DNA of 64,000 bases, taken from CADEDV01 sp964437415 (GTDB lineage Bacteria > Bacteroidota > Bacteroidia > Chitinophagales > Chitinophagaceae). The notes beneath the pieces were generated by a model, which was not told the DNA's origin, did not search any database, and saw only the letters and a program-made list of their open reading frames with translations. This document shows positions 40,034 through 49,024 of the stretch, one piece after another. The stretch's first letter is position 1, and each line of letters starts with the position of its first letter. Position numbers and translations under genes: made by a program. The stretch lies in assembly GCA_964437415.1 (NCBI GenBank), contig CAYTGN010000010.1:1-64000 (forward strand), written 5' to 3'.

Positions 40034-40786
40034 TTACTGCGCCAGGTAGCCCCCATCCACAGCAAAATAAGTTCCGGTAACAAAGGAAGCCTTTGACGAA
40101 CTGAGCCATGAAACCATTTCTGCCACTTCTTCTGGCTGGCCAAGACGGCCGATTGGATGTAATCCTGCCAGGGGTTTCATTTGTTCTTCACTGAGTGTAT
40201 TGGTCAGCAGTGGTGTAATAATATAGCCGGGACCTACAGAATTGATACGAATATTTTTATCAGCATATTCCAAAGCAGCCGCCTTTGTTAATCCTACTAC
40301 ACCGTGTTTGGCTGCCACATAGGCCGGTGATAAGCGGGTGCCAGCTTGTCCCAAAATGGAAGTAATATTTACAATAGCACCTCCACCGGATTGAAGCATG
40401 ACAGGAATTTGATAACGCATACCATAAAAGACACCGGAAAGATTAATGCCAATCACTTTACTCCAGCCATCCAGTGGATATTCGCCGGTTGGCGCCAGCG
40501 GTCCGCCAATTCCGGCATTGTTACAGGCGATATGCAAGCCTCCATATTTTTTAACGGCATCACTCACCAGCGTTTCATTTGCCTCTGCACTTGAAGAATC
40601 AGACAGGATGAAAAAGGCTTCCCCTCCCTCTTTAAGAATCATCGCTACTGTTTCATTGCCTCCCTTCTCATTGAGATCGCTGACGATCACCTTAGCTCCT
40701 TCCTCAGCATATTTAACAGCAATGGCACGGCCAATACCGGAGCCTGCCCCGGTAACGATGGCCACTTTATTTTCCAAAGACTTCAT
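40034..40786 (-). CDS. Short-chain dehydrogenase/reductase (SDR)
   Basis: 250 residues, classical SDR. VTGAGSGIGRAIAVKYAEEGAKVIVSDLN (about 10-38) binds NAD(P): TGxxxGIG and, at the end of beta-2, Asp37, which favours NAD. CNNAGIGG (about 88-95) is the NNAG motif, Ser in VNITSILG and YVAAKHGVVG (Tyr about 156, Lys about 160) complete the active site. The C-terminal FVTGTYFAVDGGYLAQ is usual. The substrate cannot be read from sequence; the closest style is glucose 1-dehydrogenase or 3-oxoacyl reductase-like. The ATG at 40786 lies 23 bp after the PFOR stop on the same strand, so it may be read through from PFOR. Confidence 0.9.
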   Translation of the reverse strand: MKSLENKVAIVTGAGSGIGRAIAVKYAEEGAKVIVSDLNEKGGNETVAMILKEGGEAFFILSDSSSAEANETLVSDAVKKYGGLHIACNNAGIGGPLAPTGEYPLDGWSKVIGINLSGVFYGMRYQIPVMLQSGGGAIVNITSILGQAGTRLSPAYVAAKHGVVGLTKAAALEYADKNIRINSVGPGYIITPLLTNTLSEEQMKPLAGLHPIGRLGQPEEVAEMVSWLSSSKASFVTGTYFAVDGGYLAQ

Positions 40787-40808
40787 AGCGTAATATTTTA
40801 TTTCGACT

Positions 40809-43800
40809 CTATAATGACTTCAACGCCTCAATAGTTTCCCAGCGACGGTTGATGCCTGCATTAGCCAATGCTAAAAATTCATCTGCCTTTTCCGGGTAAT
40901 TATTTTTGATTGTGGCAAACCGGTTTTCATGATACAGGAATTCGTTTAGCGCCACTGACGGCGGCTTACTGTCTAAAGTGAAGCGCTGCCCTTTTTCTTT
41001 TAGCGGATTATAGCGGAACAGCGGCCAATAACCAGTTTTCACTGCCAGATCCTGCTGATCCAATCCATGGCACATATCATAGCCATGTGCGATGCAATGA
41101 CTATAAGCTATGATAATAGAAGGCCCGGGATAGGACTCTGCCTCCAGGATCGTTTTGAGTGTATGCACATCATTTGCACCCATAGCAATCTGCGCTACAT
41201 AAGCACTGCCATGTGCGATTGCCTGCATGGCAAGGTCTTTTTTACCGGTTGTTTTTCCTTTTATGGAGAACTTGGCACTAGCGCCAATGGGTGACGCCTT
41301 GGATTTTTGTCCACCGGTATTACTGTACACTTCGGTATCCATCACCAGTATGTTCACCTTCTCCCCGGTACTCAGCACATGGTCCAGACCACTGAAGCCG
41401 ATATCATAAGCCCAGCCATCCCCGCCAACGATCCACATTGATTTTTTCTCTAAAAAATCGGCAACGAGGTAAAGCCTGAATGATTCCTCTGTTTGAATTT
41501 CCCGCAACCGTTTCTTCAATTCATTTACATTCTTACGTTGTTCTATCAATTCGGCTTCGGTATTCTCCGCATTTTGCAAAATGGCATTGGCCAGTTCACT
41601 GCCAATCTCTTCCCTCATTTCTTTCAATAAGCGAAGGGCCATATCCCGTTTCTTATCTGTGGCGAGTTTTATTCCTAATCCAAATTCTGCATTGTCTTCA
41701 AAGAGTGAATTGGCCCAGGCAGGTCCCCGACCTTCATGATCGGTGGTCCATGGTGTAGTGGGAAGGTTGCCACCGAATATAGATGAACAACCTGTGGCAT
41801 TAGCCACCATCATCCTGTCGCCAAATAGCTGGGTGAGCAACTTCAAATAAGGAGTTTCACCACAACCGCTACAGGCACCGGAGAACTCAAACAATGGCTC
41901 CAGTAATTGTGAACCTTTTACAGTTGACTTGTTCACCCTGGTTCTGTCAATATCCGGAAGTGTAAGGAAGTAATCCCAGTTCTTTTTCTCTTCCTCTTTA
42001 ATGGGCATCACATCCATCATGTCTATGGCTTTATGTCCGGGCTGGCTTTTACTTTCAATCGGGCAAACTTCTGTACAAAGCTTACAACCGGTGCAATCTT
42101 CCACTGCCACCTGCAGGGTGTATGCCTCTTTGTCTTTAAAAAATTCTTTGCCTATCGGCGCTGTATGTTTGAAAAACGCCGGTGCATCTGGCAGCCAGTC
42201 ACGATCATACACTTTTACCCGGATGGCAGCATGCGGGCAAACGAAATAACATTTACCACACTGCGAACACAGTTCGGGGTCCCACACCGGCACCTGGTCT
42301 GCGATATTCCGTTTTTCCCATTTGGTGGTTCCGGAAGGGTATGTACCATCTACCGGAAAAGCACTCACCGGCAATTCATCGCCATAGCCGGCAATGATCT
42401 TGCCCAATACCTGCTGCACAAATTCAGGAGCAGTTAAGGAGACGGGAGCATCAATTTCCTTATGACCAGTATTGTATTTAGTATAATCAACCCGGTGCAG
42501 GTTTTCCAGTGTCTGGTCAACAGCCCTGTAGTTTTTCTGCACTACCTCTTCGCCTTTCCGGCTATAAGCTTTTTGAATAGCACTTTTGATATACTGAATG
42601 GCAAGATCCCTTGTCATCACATTAGACACGGCAAAGAAACAGGTTTGTAATATGGAGTTGATCCTGGAACCCATGCCGGTCTCTTTTGCCACCTTCGATG
42701 CATTGATCACATAAAACTTCAGTTTCTTGTGAATGATCTCTTCTTGTATCTTCTTTGGCAAATGCTGCCATACTTCCTCCGTGGGGTAAGGGGCATTTAG
42801 CAGGAACGTAGCTCCCTCTTCCGCATCCTTCAGCACATCATACTTCGTTAAATAATTGAAATGATGACAGGCAATGAAGTTGGCTGAATTAACCAGGTAA
42901 GAAGAACGTATCGGATGATCGCTGAAGCGAAGATGCGAAACCGTCAGTGAGCCGGATTTTTTGGAATCATAAACAAAATAACCCTGCACAAAATCATCCG
43001 TCACTTCTCCGATGATCTTGATGGTATTCTTATTGGCACTCACGGTGCCATCAGCACCCAATCCGAAGAACAAGCCCCGGAACAGGTGTTGCTTTTCCAG
43101 TGAGAATTTTTTATCCCAGGTCAGACTGGTATGAGTTACATCGTCTTCAATACCTATAGTGAAATTATTCTTAGGCTGCTCTTTTTTCAGTTCATCAAAC
43201 ACAGCTTTGGTCATCCCGGCATTAAACTCTTTTGAGGCAAGGCCATAGCGACCGCCGGTCACGGCCGGCATTTTACCCTGCTTCCAACCTGCATGCAAAG
43301 CGTTGATCACATCCATATACAAAGGCTCACCAATGGCGCCGGGTTCTTTGCACCGATCCAGCACGGCGATCTTTTGTACGGTTACAGGCAATGCCTCAAT
43401 AAAATGCTCAACAGAAAAAGGACGATACAGATGTATGTTGAGATAACCCACTTTTTCGCCCCGGTCATTCAGGTAATTGGCCACTTCATGCACAGGACCT
43501 GCACCTGAGCCCATAATGATAATTACTCTTTCCGCTTCCGGGTGACCATAATAATCAAAGAGCCGGTAGGATCTGCCGGTCAGTTCCTCAAACTTTTTCA
43601 TCATGGACAATACGATTTCCGGCGTTTTCTGGTAAAACGTATTGGCTGCTTCCCGGCTTTGAAAAAATACATCCGGGTTTTGCGCTGTGCCTCTTACAAA
43701 TGGATTGTCCGGGTTCAATGCTCTTTTGCGATGCCTGCTTACATCTTCCTCATCAATCATCGCACGGATAATCTCGTCAGCGATCACCTGCACCTTATTC

Positions 43801-44387
43801 AGTTCGTGGGAGGTGCGGAAGCCATCAAAAATATTCAGGAAGGGCACTCTTGATTTCAGGCTGGCGGCAGTGGCGATCAATGCCATATCCATGGCCTGTT
43901 GCGGGTTGCTGCCAAATAACTGGGCAAAACCTGTTGACCTTGTGGCCATCACATCACTATGATCACCGAAAATAGAAAGGGCATGGGTAGCTATAGCTCT
44001 TGCTGCAATATGAAAAACAGCCGGCGTCAGTTCTCCGGCGATCTTGTACATGTTCGGTATCATCAGCAACAAGCCCTGCGAACAGGTAAATGTAGAAGCA
44101 AGTGCTCCTCCCTGCAAAGCGCCATGGATAGCACCTGCAGCGCCGGCCTCACTTTGCATTTCAATGATCTTCGGCACTTCGCCATAAATATTTTTCATGT
44201 CTTTGCTGCTCCATTCATCGGCCCATTCACCCATGGCTGAAGAAGGAGTGATGGGATAAATGGCACAGACCTCACTGGTTTTATAGGCGATATAAGAGGC
44301 GGCTTCATTGCCATCCATGATGGCCGTTACTACCTCTTTTTGACCGGGAACTGTTGCCGCGGTTGCTGCTTTGGTAATCGTTTCCAT
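40809..44387 (-). CDS. nifJ: Pyruvate:ferredoxin (flavodoxin) oxidoreductase
   Basis: About 1192 residues from ATG 44387, the size of the single-chain homodimeric enzyme. It turns pyruvate and CoA into acetyl-CoA, CO2 and reduced ferredoxin. Domain I has IAYKTSEVCAIYPITPSSAMGEWADEW (about 30-55). The ferredoxin-like domain has CSQCGKCYFVCPHAA and CTGCKLCTEVCPIES (about 688-760), binding two 4Fe-4S clusters. The TPP domain has CSGCGETPYLKLL (with further cluster Cys), GCSSIFGGNLPTTPW, and GDGWAYDIGFSGLDH for Mg-TPP, then EVYSNTGGQKSKASP. All expected cysteines are seen. A PFOR implies growth with little oxygen, or a reduced-ferredoxin demand, and could feed the complex I encoded at 18-29 kb. 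Confidence 0.96.
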   Translation of the reverse strand: METITKAATAATVPGQKEVVTAIMDGNEAASYIAYKTSEVCAIYPITPSSAMGEWADEWSSKDMKNIYGEVPKIIEMQSEAGAAGAIHGALQGGALASTFTCSQGLLLMIPNMYKIAGELTPAVFHIAARAIATHALSIFGDHSDVMATRSTGFAQLFGSNPQQAMDMALIATAASLKSRVPFLNIFDGFRTSHELNKVQVIADEIIRAMIDEEDVSRHRKRALNPDNPFVRGTAQNPDVFFQSREAANTFYQKTPEIVLSMMKKFEELTGRSYRLFDYYGHPEAERVIIIMGSGAGPVHEVANYLNDRGEKVGYLNIHLYRPFSVEHFIEALPVTVQKIAVLDRCKEPGAIGEPLYMDVINALHAGWKQGKMPAVTGGRYGLASKEFNAGMTKAVFDELKKEQPKNNFTIGIEDDVTHTSLTWDKKFSLEKQHLFRGLFFGLGADGTVSANKNTIKIIGEVTDDFVQGYFVYDSKKSGSLTVSHLRFSDHPIRSSYLVNSANFIACHHFNYLTKYDVLKDAEEGATFLLNAPYPTEEVWQHLPKKIQEEIIHKKLKFYVINASKVAKETGMGSRINSILQTCFFAVSNVMTRDLAIQYIKSAIQKAYSRKGEEVVQKNYRAVDQTLENLHRVDYTKYNTGHKEIDAPVSLTAPEFVQQVLGKIIAGYGDELPVSAFPVDGTYPSGTTKWEKRNIADQVPVWDPELCSQCGKCYFVCPHAAIRVKVYDRDWLPDAPAFFKHTAPIGKEFFKDKEAYTLQVAVEDCTGCKLCTEVCPIESKSQPGHKAIDMMDVMPIKEEEKKNWDYFLTLPDIDRTRVNKSTVKGSQLLEPLFEFSGACSGCGETPYLKLLTQLFGDRMMVANATGCSSIFGGNLPTTPWTTDHEGRGPAWANSLFEDNAEFGLGIKLATDKKRDMALRLLKEMREEIGSELANAILQNAENTEAELIEQRKNVNELKKRLREIQTEESFRLYLVADFLEKKSMWIVGGDGWAYDIGFSGLDHVLSTGEKVNILVMDTEVYSNTGGQKSKASPIGASAKFSIKGKTTGKKDLAMQAIAHGSAYVAQIAMGANDVHTLKTILEAESYPGPSIIIAYSHCIAHGYDMCHGLDQQDLAVKTGYWPLFRYNPLKEKGQRFTLDSKPPSVALNEFLYHENRFATIKNNYPEKADEFLALANAGINRRWETIEALKSL

Positions 44388-44478
44388 ACATTCGTTTTTA
44401 GGAAATAGATAGCACAAAGTAGCCTGTTACCCGGCCCGGCCGGATGATATTTGTCAGGACTAAACTTGATTTTGGAAA

Positions 44479-44507
44479 TCAAAAAGACCCGGCAATGTCC
44501 GGGCCTC
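44479..44507 (-). terminator. Intrinsic terminator after glyS
   Basis: On the minus strand GCCCGG-acatt-GCCGGGTC then TTTTTG. It separates glyS from nifJ. Confidence 0.85.
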
Positions 44508-44524
44508 AGGCAAATTCAGCTATT

Positions 44525-45994
44525 TCAATCAATGGCTTGCAAAACGACCTCCCTGATCCTGTCAATAGCCACTCTCTCCTGCTCCATCGAATCCCGATGA
44601 CGGATAGTGATTGTATTATCTTCTTTGGTCTGGTGATCTACGGTTACACAGAATGGCGTGCCGAGTGCATCCATCCGGCGGTAACGTTTGCCGATTGAAT
44701 CTTTTTCTTCGTAGAAACAACGGAAATGATGACGACAGTCATTCATGATCTGCTCTGCAATTTCCGGCAAACCATCTTTTTTGGTTAATGGTAAAACTGC
44801 CAGTTTGATTGGCGCCAGTTTAGCCGGTAATTTCAATACGACCCTGCTGTCTTGCTTATCCGCTGTGCTGAGGTCCTGTTCTTCATAAGCATGACTGATA
44901 ACCGCAAGGAACATCCTGTCCAACCCAATAGATGTTTCAATTACATAAGGAATGTAATTGCCATAAGGCTTGCCGGTGGCCGGGTCAATATCATTATCAA
45001 AATACTGCTGCTTCTTTTTACTGTATTCCTGGTGCTGTTTTAAATCAAAATCGGTACGGCTATGAATACCTTCTAATTCCTTAAACCCGATGGGAAATTC
45101 AAACTCAATATCACAGGCTGCATCGGCATAGTGGGCCAGTTTTACATGATCGTGAAAACGGTATTTTTCTGCCGGAATGCCAAGACTTTTGTGCCATTCC
45201 AGTCTTGTTTGCTTCCATTTCTCATACCACTCTTTCTGTGTGCCGGGACGAATGAAGAACTGCATTTCCATCTGTTCAAATTCCCGCATACGGAAAATGA
45301 ATTGCCTAGCGACAATTTCATTTCTAAAAGCTTTACCAATCTGTGCAATACCAAAAGGAATTTTCAGCCTTCCTGTTTTCTGCACATTCAGGAAATTGAC
45401 AAAAATGCCCTGCGCTGTTTCGGGTCTTAGATAAACTTTGTTATCCTCATCATCGCTTGAAACTGTAGAACCAAATTCTGTAGAGAACATCAGGTTGAAC
45501 TGGCGAATGTCCGTCCAGTTGCAGGTTTCGCTGATGGCGCATTTTATGTTGTTGTCTTCAATTAGTTTCTTTAACCCTGCAAAATCATCCTTCGCCAGCA
45601 AAGCATCCATATCAGTCAGCAAAGTCTCCGCCTCTTTCTCTCTGCCTTCTTCTTTTAATTTTTCCGCATGGCCTTCTATCAAATGGTCCACCCTGTATCG
45701 TTTCTTGCTGTCTTTGTTGTCAATCATCGGGTCGTTGAAGTTGTCAACGTGGCCGCTGGCTTTCCAGGTGGTGGGGTGCATAAAAATAGCCGCATCAATA
45801 CCCACGATATTATCCTGTAGCTGGGTCATGCTTTTCCACCAGTAATCTTTGATATTCTTTTTCAATTCGCTACCCATCTGGCCATAGTCATACACGGCTT
45901 GCAGCCCGTCATAAATTTCACTGCTGGGAAAAATAAAACCATACTCTTTGCAATGCGAGATGATTGCCTGGAATTTGTTTGAGTCATTTGCCAT
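44525..45994 (-). CDS. glyS: Glycyl-tRNA synthetase (class II, homodimeric)
   Basis: 489 residues. Class II motifs: motif 1 region with HPTTWKASGHVDNFNDPM (about 72-89, glycine-tRNA synthetase-specific), YLRPETAQGIFVNFLNV (about 186-202), motif 2 QIGKAFRNEIVARQFIFRMREFEQMEMQFF (about 219-248) and motif 3 near GLDRMFLAVISHAYEE (about 363-378). Anticodon-binding domain at the end (LKLPAKLAPIKLAVLPLTKKDG onwards). The alpha2 type, normal in Bacteroidota. ATG at 45994 with a TATCTTTG box a few bases upstream, so the leader may be very short. Confidence 0.97.
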   Translation of the reverse strand: MANDSNKFQAIISHCKEYGFIFPSSEIYDGLQAVYDYGQMGSELKKNIKDYWWKSMTQLQDNIVGIDAAIFMHPTTWKASGHVDNFNDPMIDNKDSKKRYRVDHLIEGHAEKLKEEGREKEAETLLTDMDALLAKDDFAGLKKLIEDNNIKCAISETCNWTDIRQFNLMFSTEFGSTVSSDDEDNKVYLRPETAQGIFVNFLNVQKTGRLKIPFGIAQIGKAFRNEIVARQFIFRMREFEQMEMQFFIRPGTQKEWYEKWKQTRLEWHKSLGIPAEKYRFHDHVKLAHYADAACDIEFEFPIGFKELEGIHSRTDFDLKQHQEYSKKKQQYFDNDIDPATGKPYGNYIPYVIETSIGLDRMFLAVISHAYEEQDLSTADKQDSRVVLKLPAKLAPIKLAVLPLTKKDGLPEIAEQIMNDCRHHFRCFYEEKDSIGKRYRRMDALGTPFCVTVDHQTKEDNTITIRHRDSMEQERVAIDRIREVVLQAID

Positions 45995-46001
45995 AAGTCG
46001 G

Positions 46002-46009
46002 CAAAGATA
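46002..46009 (-). promoter_or_regulatory. Putative -7 box of glyS
   Basis: Minus-strand TATCTTTG, identical to the ric box, 7 bp before the glyS ATG. No good -33 box seen at the usual spacing. The mRNA would have a leader of only a few bases. Confidence 0.4.
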
Positions 46010-46057
46010 ATATAGAACAAAGATTTAAGAGATTTGAAATGATTACGCTCTACCAGG

Positions 46058-46408
46058 TTACTTCAATTTCTCATTCTGCTGATGCCTCTCCGCATCCCGG
46101 GTGTTTTTCTTTTCAAAATTCTTTTGCAGGGCCTCAGTAAGGTCAACGCCGGTCTGGTTGGCGAGGCAGATCAGCACCCACAGCACATCGGCCATTTCAT
46201 CGGCTAAAGGACCTCCCCCAACCCCCTCCAAAGGAGGGGGCTTCTCCGTCTTTTTATACGACTGATCCCCATATATCCGGGCCATGTGTCTTGCCAGTTC
46301 TCCCACTTCTTCGGTCAGTATAGCCATATTGGTGAGTTCGCTGAAATAGCGGACACCCACAGTTTTGATCCATTGATCCACCTGCTCCTGTGCATGCTGA
46401 ATGGTCAT
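46058..46408 (-). CDS. MazG-like nucleotide pyrophosphohydrolase
   Basis: 116 residues. All-alpha NTP-PPase fold: LTEEVGELARHMARIYG (about 31-47) supplies the ExxE half of the Mg site and LADEMADVLWVLICLANQTG (about 67-86) the ExxD half. It would hydrolyse non-canonical or excess NTPs. Residues about 52-66 (KTEKPPPLEGVGGGP) are encoded by a palindromic element placed exactly in the loop between the two metal-binding helices; relatives have a short linker there. The frame and both motifs are intact, so the enzyme is probably active. ATG at 46408. Confidence 0.88.
   Translation of the reverse strand: MTIQHAQEQVDQWIKTVGVRYFSELTNMAILTEEVGELARHMARIYGDQSYKKTEKPPPLEGVGGGPLADEMADVLWVLICLANQTGVDLTEALQKNFEKKNTRDAERHQQNEKLK
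46212..46243. repeat. Palindromic element inside the MazG-like gene
   Basis: cctcccccaaccccctccaa followed by aggagggggctt. Stem CCCCCTCC-aa-AGGAGGGGG. Same family as 18491-18523. Translated from the minus strand as KPPPLEGVGGG. Confidence 0.85.
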
Positions 46409-46538
46409 AACAAAATTTTTTAAAGCTTATTGCAATATAGCATGATTCTTGCCGTTAAAGACACCCGTCACTATATGGCGGCCGTACTTCCTGCCCTCTG
46501 AAGACCCAAACCAATTCCTTTAAAAGATTAAGTATACT

Positions 46539-46868
46539 ATGAAGTACGCCATTTCACGGCTTTTTGCCATTGTCTTCTGCGTTGCCATCATGAGCAGCGC
46601 CATGGCCCAGCCGGACAACAACCCGGATAAAAGATCAGCAAAACCTTACAGAATACTTACCTCGGGCAAGCAGGTAACCGTCAGGAGCAGTAAGAACATC
46701 CGCAACATAATGGTGTGGACCGCCAGTGGTCACCGCATCGTGGAGCAGAAAGACGTGAACGCAGCCACCTATACTTTCAATGTGTCCGCCGTAAGAGACA
46801 AGGCTTTTTTTGTGATGATCCAGTTTGATGACGGCAAACCATTTACGGAAAAAATCGGGGTGCAATAG
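46539..46868 (+). CDS. Small secreted protein resembling a lone T9SS sorting-domain fold
   Basis: 109 residues. Signal peptide about 1-23 (AIMSSAMAQ). The mature 86 residues read as one small beta sandwich: VTVRSSKNIRNIMVWTASGHRIVEQKDVNA, then YTFNVSAV, then FFVMIQFDDGKPFTEKIGVQ. The strand order and the I-V-x(4)-G-x-x-V ... A-x-Y-x-F-x-V ... K-I-x-V pattern look like the C-terminal half of T9SS type A sorting domains, yet no cargo precedes it. Either it is a Por-domain-like periplasmic protein or a remnant. There are divergent neighbours and no operon partner. Moderate certainty that it is a gene; function unknown. Confidence 0.65.
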   Translation: MKYAISRLFAIVFCVAIMSSAMAQPDNNPDKRSAKPYRILTSGKQVTVRSSKNIRNIMVWTASGHRIVEQKDVNAATYTFNVSAVRDKAFFVMIQFDDGKPFTEKIGVQ

Positions 46869-46989
46869 GCTAAGAGGTCAAAAGTGGGAAATGAGTAAGG
46901 CCGAAGATGTTTCTTTTTCCCGAAAAACTCCCAAGCTGAGAATATTTTCATTACACTCTTTCTCTCCTTTTCTCCTTCATTCTCTTGGC

Positions 46990-47442
46990 TCACTCCTTAT
47001 TCTTTGTATCTATCACAATCGTCACGGGGCCATCGTTCAGCAGGTTCACTTTCATATCAGCACCGAAAATGCCTGTTTTGATTTCTTTGCCAAGATCAGC
47101 AGATAACTGCTGAATCATTTTCTCATACAGCGGAATAGCGATACCCGGTTTGCTTGCTTTTATATACGAAGGCCGGTTTCCCTTTTTAGTGGAAGCATGT
47201 AATGTGAACTGGCTGATGAGTAATATCTCCCCTTTCTTGTCCTTCACGGACTCATTCATCACCCCTTCAGCATCATCAAACACCCGCAGGTTGACAATTT
47301 TGCCACTGAGCCACTGAATATCCTCACCGGAATCAGCATCTTCAATTCCGAGCAAAACCAGCAACCCGTTATTAATTGCGCCGTGAACTTTTCCATCTAT
47401 CATCACACTGGCCCTGCTGACCCGCTGAATGACTGCCTTCAT
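46990..47442 (-). CDS. dtd: D-aminoacyl-tRNA deacylase
   Basis: 150 residues, the normal DTD length. It removes D-amino acids (and Gly from tRNA-Ala) mischarged on tRNA. MKAVIQRVSRASVMIDG starts the fold; LISQFTLHASTKKGNRPSYIKA (about 78-99) carries the SQFTL motif; and VNLLNDGPVTIVIDT near the end has the cross-subunit GPVT motif of the active site. Divergent from arfB; the 87 bp between them hold an 8-unit heptamer array. Confidence 0.95.
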   Translation of the reverse strand: MKAVIQRVSRASVMIDGKVHGAINNGLLVLLGIEDADSGEDIQWLSGKIVNLRVFDDAEGVMNESVKDKKGEILLISQFTLHASTKKGNRPSYIKASKPGIAIPLYEKMIQQLSADLGKEIKTGIFGADMKVNLLNDGPVTIVIDTKNKE

Positions 47443-47470
47443 AAATTGTATCTTTGATAATTCACAAATG

Positions 47471-47526
47471 TATTGACTATTGACTATTGACTATTGACTA
47501 TTGACTATTGACTATTGACTATTGAC
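47471..47526. repeat. Eight perfect tandem copies of TATTGAC
   Basis: 56 bp, 8 x 7, with no mismatch. It fills most of the divergent region between dtd (start 47442) and arfB (ATG 47530), ending 3 bp before the arfB ATG. Perfect identity of the units suggests recent slippage. Confidence 0.97.
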
Positions 47527-47529
47527 CCA

Positions 47530-47934
47530 ATGACCAATCTCTTACCAGAAATATCTTTTCAAACCACCCGCAGTGGCGGCAAAGGCGGACAAAATGTAAA
47601 CAAAGTGGAAACCGCCGTTATCGGGAACTGGCATGTTGATTCGTCTGCATTATTTTCAGATGAACAAAAGCAATTGCTGAAAGAAAAACTTTCGCATCGA
47701 ATCAATACCGAAGGTTATTTGTGGGTGAAGGCCCAAACTCACCGCACCCAGTTGGCCAATAAAGAAGAAGTGACCAAAAAGATGAATGAACTGGTCCGCA
47801 AAGCCCTTGAAAAGAAAAAACCCCGCATTGCCACCAGGGCCAGCAAAGCATCAAAAGAACGAAGACTGGAATCGAAAAAAAGAAAAAGTGAGATCAAATC
47901 TGGGCGGCAAAAGTTCAGAAACGATGAATCATAA
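47530..47934 (+). CDS. arfB: Peptidyl-tRNA hydrolase ArfB/YaeJ (ribosome rescue)
   Basis: About 134 residues from ATG 47530; a TTG inside the heptamer array (47515) is also in frame. The catalytic loop TRSGGKGGQNVNKVETAV (about 14-31) holds GGQ, as in class I release factors, but the codon-recognition domains are absent. The C-terminal tail is very basic (KKKPRIATRASKASKERRLESKKRK), as needed to enter the mRNA channel of stalled ribosomes. It frees ribosomes that lack a stop codon. With dtd next to it, the pair forms a small translation quality-control locus. Confidence 0.93.
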   Translation: MTNLLPEISFQTTRSGGKGGQNVNKVETAVIGNWHVDSSALFSDEQKQLLKEKLSHRINTEGYLWVKAQTHRTQLANKEEVTKKMNELVRKALEKKKPRIATRASKASKERRLESKKRKSEIKSGRQKFRNDES

Positions 47935-47977
47935 TGCCCCGGCATAATTCCGTAAATTAGCTGTTCAATTTCTCCCT

Positions 47978-49024
47978 GTGCAAAAAACTGTTTTGGCGAT
48001 ATTGGTTTTGTGCGGCGCTGCCATCCTGCTCTCATGGATCATCGGGGCCTGTAAAAAACCCGATGAGAACAGTCCCGGTTACATGCAGCAAAGCATTCCC
48101 GATGGGTTTCCCCCTCCACTCTATACTTTTTCCGACAACCCGCTGAGCAAAGATGGATTTGAACTCGGCAGAAAACTTTTTTACGACGGAAGTCTTTCCA
48201 TTGACAATCTCCATCCCTGCTCTTCCTGCCACCAGCAGATCGCCGGTTTTGGCACATATGAGCATGACCGCAGCCATGGTGTGTTTGAATCGCATACCCT
48301 CCGTAATGCCCCTGTGCTTTTCAATCTTGCCTGGAACAGCAGCTTTCACTGGGATGGTGAATTTCATTCACTCATAGATGAAGCCCGGCATCCCATTACC
48401 GGTGAACTGGAAATGGGAGAAAATTTTGACAGGGTGATCCGCAAACTGGAAGCCAGCCCTTATTACCGGAAAATGTTTCATCGTGTGTTAAACACAGAAA
48501 AAATAACACCCCGGTTTGTGATGATGGCGTTGGCACAATTTACCGGCAATCTTACTTCAGCCAATTCAAAATATGACCGTTATAAAAAAGGTGAGACTAC
48601 TTTTACGGCGCAGGAAGAAAACGGTTACCAGTTGTTCAAAACCAACTGCGCTTCCTGTCACCCCGAACCTTTGTTCACAGATTACAGTTTTCGTAATATC
48701 GGACTGCCGGTTGATCCTTTGCTAAGTGATTATGGCAGAATGAGGATAACCCGTGAAAGCAGTGATTCGTTGAAATTTAAAGTGCCCACCTTACGCAATG
48801 TACATATCAGCTCCAATTATATGCATGACGGCAGGTTCAACACCCTGGCGCAATGCATCAACCATTACCGCAACGGTGTGCAGCAAAGCGCCACTCTTGA
48901 TCCTTCTTTGACTAACGGTATTTCGCTGACCAATGCTGAAGCCATTGATATTGCTGTTTTCCTGAGAACACTTACGGATTCCAGCTTTCTCCGAGACAGC
49001 CGTTTTGGTCCGCCGGCCAATTAG
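47978..49024 (+). CDS. Di-heme cytochrome c peroxidase/MauG-family lipoprotein
   Basis: 348 residues. N-terminal lipoprotein signal (VLCGAAILLSWIIGAC, Cys about 27). Two heme c sites: CSSCHQQ (about 79-85) and CASCHPEP (about 225-232). ELGRKLFYDGSLSIDN ahead of the first heme and FKVPTLRNVHISSNYMHDGRFNTL (about 264-287) are the usual peroxidase signatures. It would reduce H2O2 with electrons from a periplasmic cytochrome, anchored to the membrane. The start is GTG 47978; no ATG precedes the signal peptide. It ends with a 4-bp overlap with the next, minus-strand, gene (convergent). Confidence 0.92.
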   Translation: MQKTVLAILVLCGAAILLSWIIGACKKPDENSPGYMQQSIPDGFPPPLYTFSDNPLSKDGFELGRKLFYDGSLSIDNLHPCSSCHQQIAGFGTYEHDRSHGVFESHTLRNAPVLFNLAWNSSFHWDGEFHSLIDEARHPITGELEMGENFDRVIRKLEASPYYRKMFHRVLNTEKITPRFVMMALAQFTGNLTSANSKYDRYKKGETTFTAQEENGYQLFKTNCASCHPEPLFTDYSFRNIGLPVDPLLSDYGRMRITRESSDSLKFKVPTLRNVHISSNYMHDGRFNTLAQCINHYRNGVQQSATLDPSLTNGISLTNAEAIDIAVFLRTLTDSSFLRDSRFGPPAN

